Position numbers and translations under genes: made by a program. Below are positions 44,805-58,600 of a stretch of DNA of 64,000 nucleotides, one piece after another; position 1 is the stretch's first letter, and each line of letters starts with the position of its first letter. Below the pieces are notes generated by a model. The model saw only the letters and a list, made by a program, of their open reading frames with translations, made no database searches and was not told where the DNA came from. The DNA comes from Corylus avellana (lineage: Eukaryota; Streptophyta; Magnoliopsida; Fagales; Betulaceae), in the NCBI RefSeq assembly GCF_901000735.1, contig NC_081542.1:22087093-22151092 (forward strand), in the 5' to 3' direction.

Positions 44805-47800
44805 TTATGACATTAGCACATACGGCTCATCAGTAATTTCTTGGCCCCGATGGACAAGGTTTTTGAAGCTGACAAACATCATGCCATACTCGTCTACCTT
44901 GTACCCCATGTCCCTCATATTGTCCGCCCAATCGCACTTGAACAAAACATACTTAGTCTTGTCGAAGTACTCCACTTCAATTATTTCCGTCAACTTCCCA
45001 TAGTACGTTACGCCATCAACAGTCTGCACGCACACGCCTCTGTTCTGCGTCCTCTTTCCATCATCGAATGCAATAGTTCGAAACAGCTTCCTGTTAACCA
45101 CATATCTGTTATATTTGGTAGCTGTGGCCTTCGGCCCTCTACAATGCATTACCAGTTTGTCACCTATTTCCTTCCTTCGTTGATCGTCCAATCGATCGAC
45201 CTGCGAGTATATTATGTACAATTGACCATAAAGAAGTTAGTTTTGTTAGTTGTTATGACTAATAAGTAAATATAATTGGACTGTAACAGTTAAACATCAC
45301 GGTAGTCTTATGTAGTCACGGTACCAATCGTAGAACAGCGCATAATGTTGGGTTTCCAACTGATTCTCCGTTGTTCGCCCCTTATCGCATGATCGCTTGA
45401 GTGTATCCATGTGCACTCTACATTACGAAATTTAAATTTTATTATAATTCACAACTAAGAGTGCAAGGTGATATTGAAGTTGCATAGACTACTAATACGA
45501 CTTACGTTCGTAGTTGAAGGAACTCGTCCGAGTTAAACATAATGTATCGGTGAATTTGTGTCAATGTGACACGGTTGAGGATGACTCGTGTTCCCGCCCC
45601 CTTTGAATCATCCGGGTTTCTTTGAGCCCTATTGTGAAATGTTGGTGCGTTGTCTAAATACTTCAAGCAGAACGCCATCAACTCCGTTGCTATGTAGCCC
45701 TCCGCAATGCAGCTCTCAGGAGTCGCTATATTGCGAACATTACATTTGAACCCCCCAAGGCTCCTACATATGAACATAATTCATTCATTACAGTTAGTGA
45801 TGGTTTTATAACGGAAGAAAAATAAATTTATGAATAGTGGTAAAGTTATTTTACTTCTCTGCTTGATACATCCCCCTACACTGTACCGGTCCACTGAGTC
45901 AGCATTTACAGATAAGATGTACGACCAAGTGAACCATCACGGTAAAAAAACTTAGGGGGAAGACCTGTTCCATCTGGCACAAAGTGATACAAATGTCACC
46001 CTCTAGTCAGTCCATATCATTTTGTGTCAATGATGTTGAACATAAGCTCCTGAAGAATGCAGACATTCCAACAAGTGGTCTAACCACATTTCCTGGCAGT
46101 GATCCATGCAATGCAATAGGGAGAAGTTGTTGCATAATGACGTGACTGCCATGGCTCTTCAAACCGGATATCATACGATCACTAAGTCGTACGCATTGAG
46201 AAATGTTTGAGGCATATCCGTCTGGCACGCTTATATTTCGAAGCACTTTCAAAAAATGTGTTTTCTCGTCCTTAGACATCATCTGACAAGCTACGGGCAT
46301 ATATGTTTGACCATCCTCGCCCGTGTCTGGATGAAGTATACGTCTCAACCTCATTTTTTGCAAGTTTGTGCAGGCTTGGAGGTTGTCCTTCGTTTTCCCT
46401 GGAATGTCCAGTATTATGCCAAGTATGTTGTCCATCACATTTTTTTTAATGTGCAAGGCATCAAGGTTGTACCGCAATAGATTATCTTTCCAATGCGGCA
46501 ACCTAAAGAAAACACTTTTCTTCTTCCACAATACGTTAGCAGTCTCACCTTCTCTTATTTTCCATCCTTGCCTTACCGGCATTCTCATCCCCTAAGGCCA
46601 TATCTTTTAATTGTTTAAGGATTTTAACTCCACTTGGCACATCAGGGGCACATTCTAATTCTTGTTTGCCATTAAATGTTCTTTTGTTCCTCCTCCACGG
46701 ATGATCCATGGGCAAGTATCACCTGTGCCCCATATAACAAAATTTCTTGCCGTGTTTTAACCTCCTGGACTTTGTTGAGTACATACAGCAGGGACATGCC
46801 TTTTCACCCCTGTTAGGCCACCCGGACAAATCTGTGTATGCCGGGAAGTCATTAATTGTCCACATCAACTGCGTTCGCAACACAAAGTTCTTTTTCTTGG
46901 ACACATCAAATGTGCGTACACTACAGTCCATAGTTCCTGTAACTCCTTAATTAAGGGTCGAAGGTAGATATCTAGATCCATTCCAGGTGACTTTGGGCTC
47001 GAAATTATCAGGGATAGTATAAATGACGTTTGTTTCATGCACGTCCAATGAGGCAAGTTATACGGTACAAGCATTACAGGCTAAGTGCTATGGGATGTGC
47101 TCATGTTTTAGAATGGATTAAATCCATCCGAGGTTAGTCCAAGCCTGATGTTCCTATTGTCCACTGAGAAGTCTGGATGCAAATTATCGAATGCCCTCCA
47201 CGCTTCACCATCGGCCGGATGCCTCAATACACCGTCTCTAGTCCAGCCTTCTGCATGCCACCTTATATAGGGTCGTAGTATGAGTGGAAACCACCACAAC
47301 ACCTTGACTGAGCGTTTCTTACTCGATGGTAAGGGTTGACCATCCTCATCCAACTGAATTTCATCCTTCCACTTAGACACTCCACAAACAGTACATGTAT
47401 CCAAATCCTTATTGTTCTTCCAGAATAACATACAAATTATTCAATCATCACGACACGCCGGGATCTTCTCATACCCGAGGCCCATGTCCCTTAGAAACTT
47501 TTTCACCTCATATGTATTAACCGGCTAAACTTCATCACTAGGAGGCAGCAACTAATTGATGAACTAAAGGAAAGATGAAAATATTGCGTTACTAAGTCCA
47601 CCAACACACTTCAAATTGTATAGATGTACAGTAACACTAAGCTTGCTATGTTTGGTCTCATCATGAAGTGGCTTCTCTGCCTTCTTAAGCAAGTTGTAGT
47701 ACTTTAGTACGTCACCATCGTCGGCTTCTTCATTCACAATTTCTTCGTTCCCCTGCACTGCCATTTTAGGCTCACAATTGTCTTCCATGACACCGTGCAT

Positions 47801-48130
47801 ACCAAATAGATCACGCAATATTGACTGCATGTTTTCACCTTGTGTTATGCTTATACCCTCATCTGTGATTGTGGTAGTCGAAGTAGAGACTGCAACAGGA
47901 GACCGGACAAGCTTTTCCCCATGATAATACCAGTTTCTGTATGCAGCCATTATTCCTTTAACCTCTGTCAAGTGGTCAAATACGAAACCCGGCGAGTGGC
48001 GCTGCTTATTAATACACGCCTTACAGGGGCAGTGAATTTTTTCATCAGGGATTGTACAGTTTCTAACTGCGAAGTCCACGAATGATCTACACTCATCTTT
48101 GTATTCCCTCATACCCCTAGACTTTGTCAT
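44805..48130 (-). pseudogene. CACTA transposase (TnpD/tnp2-like), broken
   Basis: In order the minus strand encodes the transposase-associated domain (48130-47564: MTKSRGMREYKDECRSFVDF and CPCKACINKQ), Tnp2-type transposase core parts (47431-47108: CTVCGVSKWKDE, LRPYIRWHAEGWTRDG; 46931-46719: DFPAYTDLSGWPNRG, CPCCMYSTKSRRLKHGKK), a DUF4218 region (46588-46007: GLKSHGSHVIMQQLLPIALHG), and a DUF4216 region (45221-44805: VEYFDKTKYVLFKCDWAD). Domain order is that of intact plant tnp2 transposases, which bind the ends and cut. Stops and frame changes between the pieces (for example near 47440, 46700, 46000, 45500) show decay, though some gaps may be introns. Confidence 0.82.
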
Positions 48131-48549
48131 CTAACTCTTGTCCATAGCTTTAGTTACTGGAACCCTAATTGAATAAAATAAATCTAAGTTAGTTAGTTAG
48201 ATGTTATTTTTTTTTAGTGTATTCCTTTAAGTACATCATTTCAATTTTTTGTTTATTTTTAACAAATAAACACATACATTTAATTTTAATTATAACATCT
48301 ACATAACCTAAATTTACAAAACCTAAACAAAATTAAGGTCCAAATTTAAATACATTTGTTATACATGGAGACCCTAGATAAAATATATGTGGCTATCTTA
48401 TTTGTTGTAATTTTTTTGCTTCCGTTTTTTTTATGACATTTACATAATCTAAATATGTAAGACCTAAATTAATTTTTTATATATGGGGACCCTAGATAAA
48501 TTAGATATAGCTAGCTAGGTTAAATGTTGGTTTTTTTTTTTTTTTTTTT

Positions 48550-48649
48550 NNNNNNNNNNNNNNNNNNNNNNNNNNNNNNNNNNNNNNNNNNNNNNNNNNN
48601 NNNNNNNNNNNNNNNNNNNNNNNNNNNNNNNNNNNNNNNNNNNNNNNNN
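48550..48649. other. Assembly gap (100 N)
   Basis: Run of 100 N preceded by a poly-T tract. It probably hides the right end of the CACTA element and the rest of the interrupted LTR. Confidence 0.98.
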
Positions 48650-48785
48650 CGATTTGAAAATACAAATTTTTTTTTTCCACATTTTCAAACTGCCATTTTG
48701 AAAAGAAAGAAAAAAAAAAAACGCATTTTCAAAGGAGATATTTCTATAATTTTGTTTTAAAACATGCTTTTAATATAAGGACTAC

Positions 48786-49019
48786 AAGCCTGTTTGGGAT
48801 TGCGTTTGAGGGTCCTAAAAGTGCTTTTAATACTTAAAAAACCCGTTTGAAGAAAAAAAGTACTCGTTTGGTAAAAAAAATTAAAGCGCTTTTAAGGGTC
48901 CGAAAAGCCTAAAAATGGCCAAAACGCACTTTTGGCAAAAGGTTAAAAATGAAGCTTTTGCCCAAAATCTATTTTTGACTTAAAAGCTCTATTTCTCAAA
49001 CGCAATTCCAAACAGACTC
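48786..49019 (-). mobile_element. Tourist-like MITE, copy 2
   Basis: A 234-bp element, inverted relative to the copies at 9683 and 59064, with ends AAGCCTGTTTGGGATTGCG and, at the right, CAATTCCAAACAGACTC. TAC flanks it on both sides (48783-48785 and 49020-49022), a 3-bp target duplication as in the other copies. Confidence 0.78.
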
Positions 49020-49165
49020 TACATTGTATTGATAATGATATATTGAGAATGATTATAGAGACCTCTGTATATAGAAAGGTTATGAGTGATAAGCAAGTAA
49101 CTCTAGACTAATTGATGTTGGGAATAAACCTTAGAGAATAATATAAAATATTCTAACAATGTAAA
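49020..49165 (-). repeat. Diverged copia LTR fragment
   Basis: Resembles 10885-11000, sharing ACATTGTATTGATA, TATAGA(A/G)AGGTTATGA and TTGATAAGCAA-like segments. There is no internal region, so it is a remnant. Confidence 0.5.
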
Positions 49166-49627
49166 ATTAAGATATATAAAATGTTATTTTTTTTATATTA
49201 CCTTTTGTACGTCTACAAGTATTTGAAAAATGTCAATATTAAATAATATATATTGTAAGATTAAGTAGAATTAAGCTGTTTAAAATGTCTTTTTCCCTTC
49301 TTTTTTTTTTTTTTTCCTTTTGTCTAGAAATATCTAAAAATTGATAATATTTAATACCCTAAAGGAAAAAAAAAAAAAGGAACATGTAGGGAAAGAGAGA
49401 GCACATAAGGATATATATCACTTATGGGTGAAATGGAGGTCAAAAGAGAGGTATATAATATTACATCACATGACAAATGAAAGTCCTTATTAAGTGTCAC
49501 ATTTACTACAGTCAAGGCAATTGATCATTCTTTCCTTGGCCCTCCTTGATAAAAACCCATTGATTACCTCTGGCAATTCTTTCTACTGCTCAATTGTTGG
49601 ACACTTGGAGTGGACATCTTCCACTTT

Positions 49628-52600
49628 CTAGCAAAACATACGTTTACGGGACCCGAAAAGAAATCTAGACAAGAATGTTGAGCTGATTATATCAACCAAA
49701 AGTTCATAATGTAGCAGAATATAAGTGGAAATTGGGACACCAGCTAAAGCAATTATAACAATAGGAACCTTTGTCATTTTGTGCTGATATACCAAAAAGC
49801 AGGTTGCACCAAAGGCTACAACCATGCCTACTATGGAGATGAAGAGCGCGAGTAGTCCAAGCATCAATCTTCTAGGTAATGTACTGAGAAAATCCATTTC
49901 TGTGTAACGAGATGTGAGAATTGACAAGAAAATTATTATCGAAGTTGAAGAGGATAACAATGCTATTGAATTTGATATGAAGAATACCAAAAACCAATTA
50001 TGTTCCAAAAAGATAGGAGTTCCCTTTCCTTCTTCATTGCCACCTGGTACAGTGAAAGTTGCAGCGAAAACCACAGTGGCAATTAGTGTTGCCACAAGCA
50101 TGCAATGATTTGCCGTGCTCCTCATCCACATTTCACCAGCATGTTGTAAATTTTCATATCTTTTTGTAAATAAATCCTGGGGTGTTTCTCCGTTGCAATT
50201 CTTCGCATTCAATAATTTAAGGGGCACAATCTTTTCAATCTCCTACAATAATCAAGGTGTAAATTGAATGGTAAATTTTCGTCCAATATATATATGAAAC
50301 TAGAATAAATGAATTGAAGATACAATAATATCAACACACCTTATACCATAATAACTCTCGTTGCATATGAAGTGTTGCTCCTGAAAGGATCTTTAGTCTC
50401 TCTACATGAGCTAATTCTCCGACTAATATTCCAGTTAAGTGTAGCATGTTGTTCCCGTATTTGTCACAAATGTTTGCAACCATATTCTTGAAAATGCCTA
50501 TCTCATGTATTAGGTTGAATATACTCTCTTGCCGATAAAGAATAGAAATGTGAAATATATTTTGCTTGTTTTCATCAAGCATCCAAATGAGGTCATGATT
50601 ATTGCGTATAAGTATAGTTAGGAATTCAACATTCCCTAACTTAGCAGCACAAAAAATTGTAGTGGCATATTTGATAAACTGCTCCGATGGCAACTTTCGA
50701 ACATCTGTCCAAATGGCTTCAACTAATTGATGAGAATATGCCCGCATCAACGCTTTTTGATAGACGCCTTTAAAGCCTAGGATTAGGAAAAGAATTTAAA
50801 ACAAAAAAAAAAAAAAAAGATTGTAAAAATTTATTTATTCTATATTAGTATATTACATTATTTTAATTAACAAGATTCTTAACAAGAAATGAGACAGAAA
50901 TTTTCATTGAAAAACTGAAGATAATGTAATGCATTAAATGTGGTCATTTATGTCATAGTTGTGGACTTCTTTGGATATGTTTTGTCTTCCCGTCTTGGCA
51001 TAATCCATAAATAAATATAATACATTAGGAGAAAAGTACAAACTATTTACATTTTGATTCTTAAGATGAAGTTAATTTTTGGTTCAATAGGAAGCCCTGG
51101 CCTGTTGTCAGCCTTTTTTGAAGTTTGGCTCATTGTTAGCCCTCGCCTGTTGTCGGTAGAGTTTTCCTCCAAACTGCGTTGGAGGAATTTTCTCCAACCT
51201 ATTCTATAAAAATGACATGTGTCCTCTACATGTGAGAAGCACATTCTTTTTTTAATTGCAATGACAAAGTTGGAAGAAATTTTATTTAATTAGCATGTGA
51301 TTCTCATATGCTAATTAAAAAATATGTGGATCTCACATGAAAAGTAACACATGTTATTTTTATAGAATAGGTTGGAGGAATTTCCTCCAACCCATCCAAA
51401 AAACTCTTTCCATAGGAAATATCAATAAACCTTTTTTTTTTTTTTTTTTAGCATCAATACACTAACTTGATTGTTAGAGTGGGTAAATACTAGACAAGTA
51501 CTTATGTGACTAAATAATGAGTTTTGCCTCTTTCCTCCTCATCTTACATTATTTTTTTTTATATGTAATCAAAAATTTATAGAAAGCTTAAAGTGCGCTA
51601 AAGGACTACCAAATAGAAGAGTAAGAAGAGCAGAAAAAACCTAACGAAAGACACCCGCAAAAACCCAAAAAGAAGAAGACTCAAAATGAAAACCCCCATA
51701 CACTTCTCCACTACCCTGCCTTAAGTCCCACGAATAATTGTAAAAGTCATTCTTGTATCTTTCTTGTATCACTCCATAAATGAGATGACATTTAAAATTA
51801 CTATTTGATCAAAATTTAACAATGATCAACTACAAGCCAAATGGTAATTTAGAAGCCGCATCATTTTTAAAGTAACACAAAAGAGACACAAAAGTAACTT
51901 CTAACATTACTCAAATCCCACAAAACAAAATGACACCAACAAAAAAACACCCCACAACTGTTGGGAAATTAGGCGCTGCCAATTCCTTTCTAGGATCTTG
52001 GGACAATCTGTCAAGAAAACAACACACAAGTGCAATAAATAGTATTTTACTAAATATACAACTCAGTACGTCCCCAGGTAAGATTGGAGGAGTCACACCG
52101 GTCTCACTTAAAATCCAATCTTTCCTAGTCAGAACATACCCGTGTATTTTTGATTAGTACTATAAACACGCACAAACATACACAAGACAAGAGATTTATA
52201 CGTCGTTCGCCCAATACTGTCTACATCCACCGAGTTGCAGAGATTTCACTACTTTGGGAGAAAATAATAGGGAGACTTTACAAGAGATATTTCAGAGAGA
52301 GATTGCACACAATTCTTCTATGTTGTGATCTGCAATTCTTATATGCCTAACACTAGACTTATCTCTCTATACTCTTTTCTCTCAACCTTTCCTTCTTTTT
52401 CTCTCTCTATACTTTTCTTGTCTTAGCTTTTTGAAACATTGAAGCTTTGATGCTCCTTATATAGGTGTAGAAGGGTTGGTGAGAAACATGAAAGTCCATG
52501 GTTGGTGCAACAACCATGCACTATTCCTTCGACAGCTTGGTTGGTGCAACAACCTTTCACTATTCCTTTGACGGCTTGGTTAGTGCAACAACCTTTCACT

Positions 52601-55600
52601 ATTCCTTTGACGGCTTCTAGAAAAATACTACCATAGTTTACTCATTTGGCTCCATTTTCCAACAATCTCCCACTTGGAGTCTAATGAGTTGTGAATCTCA
52701 ACAATCTCCGCAATTCCCTCTTCTGCAACTCGTCCACTTGTCCTCAAGCCTGAAGACCAACTGAAGTTGAGCACAACTTCAATTTCTCTATAGTAACTAT
52801 TTTGGTTAACATGTCAGCTTGATTCTTGCTGCCCTGGATCTTCTCAAGTGTCAACACCTCATCATCTAGAAGTGATCTGACGAAATGATACCGAAGTCCT
52901 ATGTGCTTGGTTCTTGAATGAAATGTTGAATTCTTTGCCAAGTGTATCGCACTCTGGCTATCACTGTACAAAACATTCTTCTTTTGTCTGATGCCAACAA
53001 TCCTTGTAACCAAATCATCTCTTTGCTAGCCTCAGTTACAACCACGTACTCTGCCTCTGTAGTGGGTAAAGCAACAACCTTCTGTATCTGCGAAATCCAA
53101 CTCACTGTAGTAGTACCTACTGTGAAAACATATCCGGTAGTGCTCCTCCTGTGATCTACCTCTCCAGCAAAGTCTGCATCTACAAACCCTTGTAGTTTTA
53201 GCTCACCATTTCTGAAACATAGGCTTCTGTTAGTTGTACCTCGTAGATACCTTAGTATCCACTTCACTGCCTCCCAGTGTTGTTTCCCGGGTTTTGACAT
53301 GAATCTGCTCACAGCTCCCACTGCATGGGCTATATCTGGTCTCGTGCAAACCATAGCATACATCAAACTTCCAATGGCTGAGGCATATGGAACCTTAGCC
53401 ATGAAGTCCTTCTCTTCTTCTATCTTGGGGGACTGATCCTTGGATAGCCGGAAGTGACTAGCCAAGGGTGTGCTAACTGGCTTAGCATTACTCATACTGA
53501 ACCTTTTCAGAATATGGCCAATGTACTCCTCTTGAGACAACTGCAAAGTACCCATTTGCTTGTCCCTATTTATTCTCCTCCCAAGAATCTGCTTCGCTGC
53601 GCCCAAATCCTTCATGTCGAACTCACTCGATAGTTGCTTCTTCAACTTCTGGATTTCATCCATATCCGAACTTGTTACTAACATGTCATTGACATATAGT
53701 AACAAAATAATGTAATTGGATTCAAACCTTTTGAAGTAACAACAAGGGTTAGCGTTGCACTTGTTGTAGCCATGCCTCTGCATAAACCCATCGAACTTCT
53801 TGTACCACTGTCTTGGGGCTTGCTTCAGGCTGTACCAGTTTTTAGTCAATTTGCACACAAGTTTCTCTTTCCCTTTGATTGGAAAACCCTCCGGTTGTTG
53901 CATGTAGATCTCCTCCTTTAGGTCTCCATGGAGGAAAGCAGTCTTCACATCTAACTGCTCTAAGCGCAACCCCTCTGCTGCAACAATGCTTAGAACTGAA
54001 CGAATGGTATTAAGTTTCACAATCGGTGAGAAAATGTCGGTGTAAGCCTTTGACCACCAATCTCACCTTGTGTCTCTTGGAACCATCATGTTCCTCTTTG
54101 ACTCTATATACCCATTTGTTGTGTAGAGTTTTTTTTCCCACTGATAACTTAGCTAGCTCCCATGTCTTGTTAGAGATGAGAGACTTCATCTCATCCTTCA
54201 TTGCAAGCTCCCACTTGCTCGAGTCCTCTACCTAACATGCTTCATCATAGCATTTAGGTTCTCCACTATCTGTTAATAATAGAAAGTTCATGTACTTCCT
54301 GTTTGGTACATGTGGACGAGCAGACCTTCTAGGTGTAGGCGTAGGAGTTGGATCTTGTGGTGCATGTTGTTCTGTAGGTTCTTCAGGTTCTTCAAGCTGA
54401 GGATCCTCACCAACTTTCTGCACCGGACTACTTTCTAAAAGATCATTCAACTCAACATACACAGGATCATCTTGTACTGGACTAGTAGGTTGTGTAGTAC
54501 CTCTATCTTTGTACATCACCTTTTCATTGAAAACCACATCTCTACTTCAAATGATTTTCTTATTTTGATCATCTCATAGTCGATAACCGAACTCATCTCC
54601 TCCATATCCAATGAAGGTGCACTTTAGTGACTTAGGGTCTAGCTTTCCCCTGACATGATCACTAATGTGCACATAAGCAATGCAACCAAAAACTTTTAAC
54701 CATGAAAGATTTACCTTCTTTCCGCTCCATATCTCCTCCGATATGCGTTGCTCCAATGGCACTGATGGTCCTCAATTAATGAGGTAGGCTGCTGTGTTGA
54801 TTGCTTCAGCCCAAAATTGCTTGGGTAGGCCTAACTAAATGGGCATGCTTCTGGCTCTTTCTGTCAGTGTTTGGTTCATCCGTTCTGCCACCCTGTTCTG
54901 CTGTGGGGTTCTTGGAACAGTCCGTTCCAAACGGATACCATACCTTCCTGGAATGGTCATCAATGAAAGTCACAAAGTATGACTTTCCGCCAATGGACAA
55001 GACTATAGCTGGCCCCTAGACATCTGTGTGAACTAGCTCCAGCTTCTCATTTTTGAGGGTTCTGCCACCCGTTTTAAAACTCACCCGTTTCTGTTTGCCG
55101 AAAATGCAATTTTCACAGAAGCCGATATTAATCGACTTTAACTTTGGTAGCTTCCCCAATGAGTGCAAAACTTTGAGCCCTTTTTCACTCATGTGGCCTA
55201 GCCTTTGGTGCCACAGATCTGCTTCAGCACTTATATTCGCAATAGCAATAGTATCCCTCATATCTGTGGTCATATAGAGGGTATCAGTCTTTTCACCTTG
55301 AGCTATCATCATAGCCCCAAATGTGACCTTCCATTTACCTTTGTGGAAGTGAATGCCATGCCCTTCATCATCAAGCTGTCCCACAGAGATCAGATTCTTC
55401 TTCAGCTCTGGAACATGTCTGACTTTGTCCAACTTCCATACTGAATCAACATGTATTCTGATCCAAACATTTCCCATGCCCACAACATCCAGCGTTGTAC
55501 CATCAGCTGGATACACTTTCCCAAAATCTCCATTAACATAGTTTCCCAAGATTTCGCGTATCGCTGTTATATGAAAGGAAGCCCCTAAGTCCAACACCTA

Positions 55601-58600
55601 AGAATCAAAGCGACTGTCAACCAAGAGGATCAGGGCCTCTTGCGCTTCATTTGCCACCACGTTTGCAGAGTCGCTTGTTGCCTCCTTTTTTGGAGCTTTA
55701 CACTGATTTTTGTAGTGACCCGTCTTGCCACAATTCCAACACTCAATAGTTTTTGAGCTATTCTGGCTGTTGGAATTTCTTGGATACCTTGACTTGGACC
55801 TACCGACCCTTGATCTCGACCTTCCATGCCCGCTGCCTCTGTTTGAACTTCTGCCTCTACTTTCCACATTCAAAGCAGATCCAGAAGTGGACTTATCATC
55901 TGCCTTTTTCATGGTCACATGAGAGATGATGTCTTGCACAATCTCATTGAACTCGAGAGTTCTCTTTCCAAACATGAGCGTAGTGACAAAATGCTCATAT
56001 GAATCTGGAAATTATGCAAGCAATAACAAGGCTCGATCTTCTTCACTGAATTGAACATCTATCCGGTTCAAGTCGTTGATCAAAGCGTTGAAGATGTTGA
56101 TATGCTTCATCGCGTCCTCGCCTTCCTTCATCTCCAGTTTGAAGAGTTTCTTCTTGAGGAAGAGCTTATTTGACAAGGATTTCCCCAGATATATGGCTTC
56201 TAGCTCGTCCCACATATCTTTGGCAGAGATCGCTGATATCATATGATTTAACACATCATCTGTGATGTACATCTCAATGGTAGAGATTGCTTGTTGATCG
56301 ATATTTGACCATTCGGGGTCAGTCATGTCCTCAGGTCTTTTTTCTAAGGCAACTAGCAGCCTTTGTTGAATAAGAACGCCACACATCCACCTTTGCCATA
56401 AGCCAAAACTGATCTTCTTATCAAATGGCTTTATTTCAACTTTTATAGATCCGCCTGATCCATAATTTGGACTCCACTTCTTCGAACTGTCACTTGGAGA
56501 AGCAACTTCAAGGGTGGTTTCGGGGGTTTCGATAGACATCCTTCTTGTTGTATAAACTTGACGCTATTGCTCCCACTCGAACGGAACAGGAACCGAGCTC
56601 TGATACCAATTGTTGGGAAATTAGGTATTGCTAATTCCTTTCTAGGATCTTGGGATCCAATCTGTCAAGAAAACAACAACACACAAGTACGGTAAATAGT
56701 ATTTTACCAAAGATACAGCTCGGTACGTCCCTAGGTAAGATTGGAGAAGTCACACCGGTCTTACTTAAAATCCAATATTTCCTAGACAGAACATACACGT
56801 GTATTTTTGATTTGTACTATAAACACGCATAAACATACACAAGACAAGAAATTTATACGTGGTTCGGCCAATACTGCCTACATCCACCGAGTTGCAGAGA
56901 TTTCACTACTTTGGGAGAAAATAATAGGGAGACTTTACAAGAGATATTTCAGAGAGAGATTGCACACAACTCTTCTATGTTATGATCTGCAATTCTTATA
57001 TGCCTAACACTAGACTTATCTCTCTATACTCTTTTCTCTCAACCTTTCCTTCTTTTTCTCTCTATACTTTTCTTGTCTTAGTTTTTTGAAACATTGAAGC
57101 TTTGATGCTCCTTATATAGGTGTAGAAGGGTTGGTGAGAAACATGAAAGTCCATGGTTGGTGCAACAACCATGCACTATTCCTTCGACGGCTTGATTGGT
57201 ACAACAACCTTTTACTATTCCTTTGATGGCTTCTAGAAAAATACTACCATAGTTTACTCATTTGGCTTTTTTTTCAACAACAACTACCCCTCAAACACCC
57301 TTTCATGACCAAGAATGCCATGTTTATTTCTTACCCTAGATTGTTTATTGGGATCAAACATATTGATTTTCTTATCATTCTAATTTTTTTTAGCTATACA
57401 CATATGGCAGTCTCAACCAACTCTTGATCAATCTTTAAAATAAAGATGTAATTTCTAACATTTTATATATATATATATAAAGAGAGAGAAAAAGAGACAG
57501 ATTTTATATATATGCAAGGAAAAAGAGTTTGGGTTGGAGTCAAACTAACAGTAGCCTATGCATCTTTCCCAGACTGACATGTGACTTCTACTCCCAATTG
57601 CAATAGGTTTTCTTGCCAACTGTTCCAATGCTGTACCCCCACTTTTATCCTCGGCAATTGTTAATGATGAATCTTTTTTCAGCATTTCCAGTGCTATATC
57701 TGTTCTCCAAAACAACACATTAATTTGATGATCAATGTCAATGGTTGGTTCAGAAATCCTTACATAATCAATAATATTGCATTAGTAGTGGTAACTCCTA
57801 CTTATCTAACTACCTAAAGCTCATTGTCACAATGCATAACCCTTATGAAATTTCAATGCGTTAATTGTCTAAAACTGATCACATGCACTCAGTGAGATGA
57901 AGGACATACCATACAAATCGCAGAAAATAACTTGTAAGAGGAGCTTAATGCGTTCATCAAAAGTCAATTCTTCAAATTTTGTCACACCGTATAGATATAA
58001 CACCATGTCTTTTTCTCTGTGCATAGCTGCTATGAGAAGTGGTAGAAGTTCTTGTTTATTTCGGATCATTGGCAGTTTATTGTTCATTTTCACCATCTTC
58101 TTAGCAATTTCCACATTTCCTGACAAAGCAGTAATGGCAAGGGCGGTATCTCCATTGTTGTTTATGAATTCTAACTGTTCTGCAGTCATACAATTCAACA
58201 GTTCTTTTACAAAAGCGGTCTGTTTTGTTGTAACTGCAACTTGAAGAGCATTCATTTGCTGCACTGTTATGGGAATTTCCCATATATCTGAATATTTCTT
58301 ATTTAGGTCGTTAGCGCTTTGCCAATCACCTTTTGCTGCAGCTGGATAGAGGGAATCTCTTATCGATTGATATCTTTGCTCCCCTGAAATTTTTCGAAGT
58401 AGCAAGGTATTAATTGCAATATTTCGATGATAAATCATGCCAATTTAGATGCTAATTAAGAAACTGGAAGAATTAATGGGGAATCTTCTATTCGTACATA
58501 TCTACAGTAAACGATTTTTTTCTTCTTCTTTATTTTCAGACCCTTGTGGGGATAAGGATCCCTAATTTTCAAATTACGTGAATTTACGTGAAAAATGCTA

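Larger units (their letters stand above)
41574..48549 (-). mobile_element. CACTA (En/Spm) transposon, decayed, right end in gap
   Basis: The left terminus CACTACAAAAAAGCTGTG is followed by TTGACGTGT/GACACGTCA subterminal words (41610-41730). Inside, on the minus strand, are a TnpD-type transposase (48130-44805) and a second Ptta/En/Spm-type gene (43891-42575). No TTTTTTGTAGTG end is visible before the N gap at 48550. The bases before the left end (AGC) would be its 3-bp target duplication, but this cannot be checked. The subterminal words match those of the CACTA end at 28824. Confidence 0.85.
51959..57279 (-). mobile_element. Complete Ty1/copia retrotransposon in intron 3
   Basis: The LTRs are 56611-57279 (5') and 51959-52664 (3') on the minus strand. 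A perfect 5-bp target duplication ACAAC flanks it (51954-51958 and 57280-57284). The minus-strand primer site TTGGTATCAGAGC lies next to the 5' LTR, and a polypurine tract (AAGTGGGAGAT) next to the 3' LTR. Gag, protease, integrase, RT and RNase H are all recognisable but contain stops and frame changes. It is complete in structure and defective in coding. Confidence 0.93.

Noticed and set aside
49914..50108. Plus-strand frame in the PGG exon.
   Set aside because: It is antisense to the conserved membrane-domain exon.
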